NCBI RefSeq assembly: GCF_029813775.1
Contig: NZ_JARVKW010000032.1
Coordinates: 1-64,000, forward strand
Direction: 5' to 3'
DNA length: 64,000 nucleotides
DNA from: Streptomyces sp. DH24
GTDB taxonomy: Bacteria > Actinomycetota > Actinomycetes > Streptomycetales > Streptomycetaceae
Made by a program: the position numbers and the translations under genes. Numbering within the stretch: position 1 is the stretch's first letter; the number at the start of each line of letters is the position of its first letter. Below the pieces are notes generated by a model, which was not told the DNA's origin, did no database searches, and saw only the letters and a list, made by a program, of their open reading frames with translations. This document shows, in pieces, positions 58,331 to 64,000 of this stretch.

Positions 58331-59043
58331 GCCGCCCCCGACCGGCCGGCCGGAGCCACGCCCCCGGACGCGTCCGCCGCGCCGTCCACGGCGTCACCGG
58401 GCCCGCACCCCGGACGGTCCGGCGTGTTCCCGGCGCTCACCGGAACGAAGCGCACGCGCGTGCCCGGTGACAGCAGCGCGGCCGGCACGCGTGCGTGGTC
58501 CCACAGCACGGCGTCCGTCGTACCGATCAACTGCCAGCCGCCAGGCGACGAGCGCGGGTACACGCCCGTGTACGGCCCGGCCAGCGCCACCGAACCGGCC
58601 GGGACGGCCGTGCGGGGCGTGGCCCGGCGCGGCACGTCGTAGCGCGCCGGCAGTCCCGTGAGGTAGCCGAAGCCGGGCGCGAAACCGCAGAAGGCCACGC
58701 GGAACTCGGTGCCCGCGTGGACGCGCGCCACCTCCTCCTCCGGCACGCCCCACAGCGCGGCGACGTCGGCCAGGTCGGGGCCGTCGTAGCGGACCGGGAG
58801 TTCGATCACCTCACGCGCGCGTGGCGGAGCGGGCGGCACCTCGGCGGCGGTGAGCTCGGACGCCAGCCGGGCCGGGTCGGCGACGCCGTCGAGGAGGACC
58901 GTACGGGCCGCGGGGACGATCTCGCGGGCCGCCAGCGAGCCCTCCGCGCGGCGGCGCAGCAGCTCCGCGTGGAGCGCCTCGGCCTCCTCGCCCGAGGCGA
59001 CCTCGACCAGCAGGGCGGTGTCGCCGACCGGCAGCACCCTCAT
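58327..59043 (-). CDS. pxpB: 5-oxoprolinase subunit B (PxpB/KipI)
   Basis: 238 residues. AHS1/KipI signature: MRVLPVGDTALLVEVAS, ELPVRYDGPDLADVA, FRVAFCGFAPGFGYLTGLP, PRRATPRTAVPAGSVALAGPYTGVYPRSSPGGWQLIG. It works with PxpC and PxpA in the ATP-dependent opening of 5-oxoproline to glutamate. Overlaps pxpA (4 nt) and pxpC (4 nt). Confidence 0.94.
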   Translation of the reverse strand: MRVLPVGDTALLVEVASGEEAEALHAELLRRRAEGSLAAREIVPAARTVLLDGVADPARLASELTAAEVPPAPPRAREVIELPVRYDGPDLADVAALWGVPEEEVARVHAGTEFRVAFCGFAPGFGYLTGLPARYDVPRRATPRTAVPAGSVALAGPYTGVYPRSSPGGWQLIGTTDAVLWDHARVPAALLSPGTRVRFVPVSAGNTPDRPGCGPGDAVDGAADASGGVAPAGRSGAA

Positions 59044-59798
59044 ACGAAGGCCTCCACCCGGACCCCCGAGGCCGCCAGCCGGTCCCGGACCCGCCGCGCC
59101 AGGTCCACCGCGCCCGGAGTGTCCCCGTGCAGGCACAGGGAACGCGCGCGTACCTCGATCGGCGTCCCGGAGTGCGCGGTGACCACCCCGGACCGGGCGA
59201 GGCTCACCGAGCGCTCCACAACGGTCTCCGGGTCGGTGACCACGGCGCCGTCCCGGCCGCGCGGCACGAGCGTGCCCTCCTCGGTGTACGCGCGGTCGGC
59301 GAACGCCTCCGGGACGACCGGCAGCCCGGCCTTGCCGGCCAGCTCCAGCAGGCGGGAACCGGGCAGCCCGAGGACGGGCAGCGCGCCGCCGGCGAGGAGC
59401 ACGCCGTCCACGACCGCGCCGGCCTGCTCCTCGTCGTGCACGACCCGGTTGTAGAGCGCGCCGTGCGGCTTGACGTAGGCCACGCGCGCGCCCGCGGCGC
59501 GGGCGAACACCTCCAGGGCGCCGATCTGGTAGGCGACTTCGGCGGTCAGTTCGCCGGCCGGCACGTCCATCGCGCGCCGGCCGAATCCGGCCAGGTCCCG
59601 GTAGGAGACCTGGGCGCCGATCCGCACCCCCCGCTCGGCCGCCTGTTCGCACACCCGGCGCATGGTGGCCGCGTCCCCGGCGTGGAAGCCGCAGGCCACG
59701 TTGGCGCTGGTGACGACGGACAGCAGCTGTTCGTCGTCGGTCAGGCGCCAGCGGCCGAAGCCCTCGCCGAGGTCGGCGTTGAGATCGATCGAGGTCAT
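59040..59798 (-). CDS. pxpA: 5-oxoprolinase subunit A (PxpA/YcsF, LamB family)
   Basis: 252 residues, full length. Family start IDLNADLGEGFGRW with metal-like Asp/Glu, then SANVACGFHAGDAATMRRVCEQA, YVKPHGALYN and VVTAHSGTPIEVRARSLCLHGDTPGAVDLAR. In bacteria PxpA with PxpBC makes up an ATP-dependent 5-oxoprolinase. Starts 20 bp after the D-glutamate-cyclase-like gene. Confidence 0.95.
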   Translation of the reverse strand: MTSIDLNADLGEGFGRWRLTDDEQLLSVVTSANVACGFHAGDAATMRRVCEQAAERGVRIGAQVSYRDLAGFGRRAMDVPAGELTAEVAYQIGALEVFARAAGARVAYVKPHGALYNRVVHDEEQAGAVVDGVLLAGGALPVLGLPGSRLLELAGKAGLPVVPEAFADRAYTEEGTLVPRGRDGAVVTDPETVVERSVSLARSGVVTAHSGTPIEVRARSLCLHGDTPGAVDLARRVRDRLAASGVRVEAFV

Positions 59799-59818
59799 GG
59801 TTTCGTGGAGTCTCCTTC

Positions 59819-60640
59819 TCAGGCCACGCGGTACTGCTCGTCGCGGGTGTCGCCGACGAACATCTGTCCCGGCGCGTGGGTGATGGCGAACGGCGGGCGC
59901 GAGGCCGTCACGGCGGCCTGCGGGGTGACTCCGCAGGCCCAGAACACCGGGATGTCGTCCGGTTCCAGGTCCACCGGGTCGCCGTAGTCGGGGCGGCCCA
60001 GGTCGGCGATCCCGAGCCCCGCGGGGTCACCGCAGTGCACCGGGCTGCCGTGCACCGCCGGGAGCAGACTGCTCTCGCGGATCGCGGCGGACAGGTGCTC
60101 CGGCGGCACCGGGCGCATCGACACCACCAGCGGCCCGTGCAGCCGGCCCGCCGTCCGGCACTGCCAACTCGTCCTGTACATCGGCACGTTGCGCCCCTGG
60201 TCGATGTGGCGCAGCGGTACGCCCGCCTCGGCCAGTGCCCATTCGAAGGTGAAGCTGCACCCGATCAGGAACGACACCAAATCCTCGCGCCAGTACGCGC
60301 GTACGTCCCGTGGCTCGTCCACCAGCTCGCCGTCCCGCCACACCCGGTAGCGCGGCAGGTCGGTGCGCAGGTCGGCGCCGTCCGCGAGCGCCGTCCGGTA
60401 CGACCCGGCGTCCGTGACGTCGAGCACCGGGCACGGCTTGGGGTTGCGCGTGCAGAACAGCAGTACGTCGTAGGCCCAGTCGGCGGGCACCGAGATCAGG
60501 TTGGCCTGGGTGTGGCCCGCCGCGACGCCGGCCGTGGGACCCGACAGGCCCGCGCGGAACCGGGCGCGTGCCGCTTTCGGGCTCCACGCGTGCGCGTGCT
60601 CGTCGACGAGGGCCAGGGGGCGGTCTTCCGTGCGGTTCAC
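59819..60640 (-). CDS. DUF1445 protein, D-glutamate cyclase-like
   Basis: 273 residues. DUF1445 hallmarks: RARFRAGLSGPTAGVAAGHTQANLISVPADWAYDVLLFCTRNPKPCPVLDVTD, SFLIGCSFTFEWALAEAG, and the C-terminal VFWACGVTPQAAVTASRPPFAITHAPGQMFVGD. Members convert D-glutamate to 5-oxo-D-proline, although annotations often say putative hydro-lyase. The location before pxpABC fits 5-oxoproline metabolism. The GTG start overlaps the MFS stop by 4 nt. Confidence 0.9.
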   Translation of the reverse strand: MNRTEDRPLALVDEHAHAWSPKAARARFRAGLSGPTAGVAAGHTQANLISVPADWAYDVLLFCTRNPKPCPVLDVTDAGSYRTALADGADLRTDLPRYRVWRDGELVDEPRDVRAYWREDLVSFLIGCSFTFEWALAEAGVPLRHIDQGRNVPMYRTSWQCRTAGRLHGPLVVSMRPVPPEHLSAAIRESSLLPAVHGSPVHCGDPAGLGIADLGRPDYGDPVDLEPDDIPVFWACGVTPQAAVTASRPPFAITHAPGQMFVGDTRDEQYRVA

Positions 60641-61956
60641 GCCAGCTCCTTCCCGCGCGTCTCCGGCAGACCCAGCAGCGCCAGCGCCGCGAGCCCGTAG
60701 CCGATCGCGCCGAAGACCAGCGCCCCGCCCACGCCCCAGCTGTCGGCCAGGAAACCGACCGTCGTCGGGAAGACGGCGCCGACCGCGCGGCCGGTGTTGT
60801 ACGTGAAGCCCTGGCCCGTGCCGCGCACCGCCGTCGGGTACAACTCGCTCAGATAGGAACCGAATCCGCTGAAGATCGCCGACATGCAGAACCCGAGCGG
60901 GAAGCCGAGCACCAGCAGCAGGGTGTCCGCGCCGGCCGGGATGTTCGCGTACGCCAGGATGCAGATCGCCGACAGCAGGGCGAACAGCCAGATGTTGCGG
61001 CGCCTGCCGAGCCGGTCCGTGAGGTAACCGCCGGTCAGATAGCCGACGAAGGCGCCCGAGATCAGGAACGTGAGATAGCCGCCGGTGCCGACGACCGACA
61101 GCCCGCGCTCGGTCTTCAGGTAGGTGGGCACCCAGGTCGCCAGGGTGTAGTAGCCGCCCTGCACGCCGGTGGACAGCAGGACCGCGAACACGGTCGTGCG
61201 CAACAGCCCGGGCGACGCGGCCGTGCCCGGCCGGAAGATCGCCGCGAACGAGCCCTTCCCGGTGCTCCGTTCGCGCGCCAGGGCCGCCTGCGGGGCGTCG
61301 TGGACGCTGCGCCGCACCCAGACCACCAGCAGCGCGGGCATCGCGCCGGTCCAGAACATGATGCGCCAGGCCAGGTCCTCGTCGACCAGCGAGAAGACCA
61401 GCGTGTACACGATCGCGGCCAGCGCCCAGCCGACGGCCCAGGAGCTCTGGATCGCGCCGAGCGTGCGCCCGCGGTGCTTGGCGCTCGCGTACTCGGCGAC
61501 CAGGATCGCGCCGACCGCCCACTCGCCGCCGAAGCCGAGGCCCTGCAGGGCGCGGAACACCAGCAGCGTCTCGTAGTTGGGCGCGAAACCGCATGCCACG
61601 GTGAACACGGCGTACGTGATCACGGTGATCAGCAGTGCCTTCACCCGGCCGATCCGGTCCGCCAGCACGCCCGCGAGGGCGCCGCCCACCGCGGAGACCA
61701 CCAGGGTGACGGTGGTGAACAGGCCGGTCTGGCCGCTGTCCAGGCCGAAGTAGGCGGCCAGGGCGACCATGCTCAGCGGCAGCGTGAAGTAGTCGTAGGA
61801 GTCCAGGGCGTAGCCGCCGAACGCGCCCGCGAAGGCGCGCCGGCCGCGCGGGCCCAGGGCGCGCAGCCAGCCCAGGGCGCCGTCGTCGCAGGGGCGCTCG
61901 CCCGGGCCGGGTGGGCCGGCGGTCGTCAGGGCCCGCGGTGGAGGGGTCGTGCTCAT
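60637..61956 (-). CDS. MFS transporter (MHS/sialate-aromatic acid:H+ type)
   Basis: 439 residues. Sequence blocks GAFGGYALDSYDYFTLPLSMVALAAYFGL, GVLADRIGRVKALLITV, FRALQGLGFGGEWAVGAILVAEY and GGYLTDRLGRRRNIW are typical of metabolite:H+ symporters. As the first gene of the pxp operon it probably imports 5-oxoproline, D-glutamate or a related acid (inference). ATG 61956 has GAGGTG nearby. Confidence 0.88.
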   Translation of the reverse strand: MSTTPPPRALTTAGPPGPGERPCDDGALGWLRALGPRGRRAFAGAFGGYALDSYDYFTLPLSMVALAAYFGLDSGQTGLFTTVTLVVSAVGGALAGVLADRIGRVKALLITVITYAVFTVACGFAPNYETLLVFRALQGLGFGGEWAVGAILVAEYASAKHRGRTLGAIQSSWAVGWALAAIVYTLVFSLVDEDLAWRIMFWTGAMPALLVVWVRRSVHDAPQAALARERSTGKGSFAAIFRPGTAASPGLLRTTVFAVLLSTGVQGGYYTLATWVPTYLKTERGLSVVGTGGYLTFLISGAFVGYLTGGYLTDRLGRRRNIWLFALLSAICILAYANIPAGADTLLLVLGFPLGFCMSAIFSGFGSYLSELYPTAVRGTGQGFTYNTGRAVGAVFPTTVGFLADSWGVGGALVFGAIGYGLAALALLGLPETRGKELA

Positions 61957-62060
61957 GTGCACCTCGCAGTGGGAGGACGGAGGGTGCTGGGAACTGAGCC
62001 GTGCCGTGCGGAAGCGGTCGGCGCCGCGGTGAGGGAGCGGCGCCGTGCGTAGCAAGGTAG

Positions 62061-62083
62061 AGGATCGTTGAACGATCCTTCAA
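62061..62083. promoter_or_regulatory. Palindromic operator candidate for the GntR regulator
   Basis: AGGATCGTT-G-AACGATCCT (62061-62079) is a perfect 9+1+9 palindrome, overlapped by TTGAA-N6-TTCAA (62068-62083). It lies in the 171-bp divergent region, 49 bp from the regulator ATG and 105 bp from the MFS ATG. Confidence 0.65.
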
Positions 62084-62127
62084 TACCCCTGTTGTTTCGT
62101 CCTCGTGTCTGCGGTTGAATTCCGGGC

Positions 62128-62823
62128 ATGGCAGAGCAGCTGAGCGGACTGGCCGACGACCGCGCCCTCCTGGGCCGCACCAGCACCGCCGAGCGGGTCT
62201 CGGACATCCTCAGGACCCGTATCGCCGAAGGGTTCTTCCCGCCCGGCACCCGGCTCTCGGAGGACAGCATCGGCGGCGCGCTCGGCGTCTCCCGCAACAC
62301 GCTGCGCGAGGCGTTCCGACTGCTCACCCACGAACGCCTGCTCGTCCACGAGCTCAACCGGGGCGTGTTCGTCCGGGTCCTGACCGTCGAGGACGTCGAG
62401 GACATCTACCGCACCCGCGCCCTCGTCGAATGCGCCGTCGTCCGCGGCCTCGGGGAGCCGCCGTACGGCCTGGACGGGCTCACCGAGGCCGTCGAGGGCG
62501 GGCGGCGCGCGGCGCGCGAAGGTGACTGGAAAGGAGTGGGTACGGCCAATATCCACTTCCACCGGGAACTGGTCGCCCTGGCCGGCAGCGAACGCACCGA
62601 CGAACTGATGCGCAGCGTCTTCGCCGAACTCCGCCTCGCCTTCCACGTGGTGGACGACCCGCGCGCCCTGCACGAGCCGTACATGGCCCGCAACGCCGAA
62701 CTCCTCGACACCCTCCGGGCCGGCGACCGGGACAAGGCCGAACAACTGCTAGCGGGCTACCTCGGCGACTCCCTCGAACGGGTCGTGGACGTCTACCGGC
62801 GGCGGGTCGGCGAGGACGACTGA
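62128..62823 (+). CDS. GntR-family regulator, FadR/FCD subfamily
   Basis: 231 residues. The N-terminal winged HTH (STAERVSDILRTRIAEGFFPPGTRLSEDSIGGALGVSRNTLREAFRLLTHERLLVHELNRGVFV) precedes a helical FCD domain (EDVEDIYRTRALVECAVVRGL, HFHRELVALAGSERTDELM, with metal-type Asp/His positions). Divergent from the MFS-pxp operon with a perfect palindrome between, so it probably represses it. Confidence 0.92.
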   Translation: MAEQLSGLADDRALLGRTSTAERVSDILRTRIAEGFFPPGTRLSEDSIGGALGVSRNTLREAFRLLTHERLLVHELNRGVFVRVLTVEDVEDIYRTRALVECAVVRGLGEPPYGLDGLTEAVEGGRRAAREGDWKGVGTANIHFHRELVALAGSERTDELMRSVFAELRLAFHVVDDPRALHEPYMARNAELLDTLRAGDRDKAEQLLAGYLGDSLERVVDVYRRRVGEDD

Positions 62824-62937
62824 CCGCCCGTCCGGCCCTGCTCGGGGACCCGCGCGGTGCCGGTGCGACAACCGTGACGCCGGGGCGCATCTGCGTCGTT
62901 TGGGTCGTTGTCAGACCGAGGACCTAGTCTGTGCACC

Positions 62938-64000
62938 GTGACTTCGCCTGCATCGACGGACAGCGTTCCGCCCCAGCTCAGCGCGGGGCCGCGGCCCGCG
63001 CCGGGCCCGGCCGCCGACGAAGGACTGGCGCGGCGCCTGCGCGCGCTCGCCTGCACCGCCCCGCTGCACGACCTGGACACCCGCAAGGCCAACCTCGCGG
63101 GCGAGTACTCGGTGTACGGCATGGCGGAGGTCGCCCTCGCCGCCATCGACCTCGTCACACTCAACATGGACTTCGACACGGGCGCCGACCACGACCAGAT
63201 AGTGGCCCGCCTCGTCCCGCGCGTCGCCGCCCAGGCCCCCCGGCGCCCCGCAGCCGAGCACGAGCGCGTGGCCCGCTGGGTCCTGGAGAACCTGATCAAC
63301 GTCGGCAGCGTCGACCGCGGCTTCCGCGCCGTGTACGGCACGTTCGGACCGGACGGCACGTACATGCGGCGCGACTACGACTTCAAGCTGATCGAGGAGG
63401 TCCCCGGCCCCGGCGGCGCCGTCTACCTCCGCACCACGGACGAAGCGGTCAACGTCCTCGTCGGCGCCCTCGACACCGATGTCACCAGCGCGCAGATCGC
63501 CGCCGAGGTCAAGCTGGAGGTGCTGATCAGCCGCGGCCGGCTCGCCGACGCCCAGCTCGCCGCCGAGCAGGCCCGCTACCGCACCGTGCAGTACTCCGAG
63601 ACCCTCCGCAGGGCCCTCGACGCCACCCGGCGCAACGTCCGCGCGGTCGACTGGCTCAACGCCGTCCCCGACATGATCGCCGAGGCCCTCGACCACGTCG
63701 CCGACCGCTACCGCCACGAGAACGCGATCCTCACCAACATCCGCAAGGCACGCGACGAGTCCGAGGACCCCGAGCACAAGCGCCGCGCCGCCGAGCTGGT
63801 CGACATCGTCAAGGACTGCATCCGCCGCCACACCCAGCTCCAGTCCCGGCTGCTGGAGGCGGGCCCCCTGTTCCGTGCCGAACAGGACCGGCAGGCCTTC
63901 GCCACGCCCACGGGCATCGCCGGGATAGACCTGTACGGGCAGCTCGTCGCGCCCGTCCTGCCGCTCCCACTGGAGCAGGCCATCCGCGTCACCGACGCCT
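62938..64000 (+). CDS. Helical protein, possible MksF/JetA-like kleisin subunit, 3' end beyond the window
   Basis: The open frame starts at GTG 62938 and runs to the window end (354 codons). After a Pro-rich leader it shows winged-helix-like segments (YSVYGMAEVALAAIDLVTLNMDFDT, LVPRVAAQAPRRPAAEHERVARWVLENLINVG, YMRRDYDFKLIEE), then long helices (SAQIAAEVKLEVLISRGRLADAQLAAEQARYRTVQYSETLRRAL and later coils). This resembles the MukF/MksF/JetA plan, but I recognise it only by architecture. A TAGTCT -10-like box lies 7 nt before the GTG, so the transcript may be leaderless. Confidence 0.55.
   Translation, partial: MTSPASTDSVPPQLSAGPRPAPGPAADEGLARRLRALACTAPLHDLDTRKANLAGEYSVYGMAEVALAAIDLVTLNMDFDTGADHDQIVARLVPRVAAQAPRRPAAEHERVARWVLENLINVGSVDRGFRAVYGTFGPDGTYMRRDYDFKLIEEVPGPGGAVYLRTTDEAVNVLVGALDTDVTSAQIAAEVKLEVLISRGRLADAQLAAEQARYRTVQYSETLRRALDATRRNVRAVDWLNAVPDMIAEALDHVADRYRHENAILTNIRKARDESEDPEHKRRAAELVDIVKDCIRRHTQLQSRLLEAGPLFRAEQDRQAFATPTGIAGIDLYGQLVAPVLPLPLEQAIRVTDA

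Overview
The window is a very G+C-rich actinobacterial chromosome segment. Codon use (G/C in almost every third position), GTG/TTG starts, TAGnnT-type -10 boxes, RbpA, an SCO1431-type mini membrane protein and chitinase-type promoter repeats all point to Streptomyces. The gene order (priA, fmt, rsmB, rpe, guaB1, rib operon, hisEG, chitinase, ppm1, fxsA, rbpA) looks like the conserved core of a Streptomyces chromosome. I see no rRNA, tRNA, CRISPR array, transposase or integrase.

Layout. 1-9.6 kb: the end of priA, a small HTH regulator, fmt and rsmB (translation), a 20-bp degenerate tandem repeat, rpe, a SorC-type sugar regulator, a lipoprotein RNase with its barstar inhibitor, a GuaB1-type gene interrupted by an in-frame TAG, and a second small HTH regulator. 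9.6-15.9 kb: an amino-acid permease, an Lrp/AsnC regulator, an MFS carrier and a DavA/DavB pair (lysine to 5-aminovaleramide to 5-aminovalerate), which together read as a lysine-catabolism locus. 16-22.5 kb: a DUF5995-like protein, a uracil-type permease, a thioesterase, a divergent MFS/ROK pair, an NmrA-like reductase, and a decayed stretch behind an orphan chitinase-type promoter.

22.8-30.5 kb: an FMN riboswitch drives ribE-ribM-ribBA-ribH, followed by hisE-hisG, a PH-like membrane protein and two CNNM/CBS proteins. 30.5-39.8 kb: an EccA-like AAA ATPase, a uridine-kinase-like P-loop protein, a Tat-exported C39-like peptidase, a TetR regulator, a GH18 chitinase with a textbook chitinase promoter, an acyl-CoA dehydrogenase and two small proteins of unknown function. 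40-48 kb: an Lrp regulator, an amidohydrolase, polyprenol-phosphate-mannose synthase with a repetitive Lys/Pro/Glu tail, FxsA, RbpA (with a sigmaR-type promoter), a UMF1-type MFS protein, a glycerophosphodiesterase and a YczE membrane protein.

48-64 kb: a MocR regulator divergent from yczE, an FtsK-like ATPase with a non-canonical Walker A and a tiny membrane partner, an ankyrin protein, a HEAT-like protein behind a 19-codon mini-ORF, a translationally coupled GT4-GT4-SGNH hydrolase operon, a five-gene 5-oxoproline/D-glutamate cyclase/MFS operon with a divergent GntR regulator and a palindromic operator, and finally the start of a helical protein that may be a kleisin-like (MksF/JetA) subunit cut by the window end.

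Assignments rest on reading motifs and on remembered family features. No database search was run.
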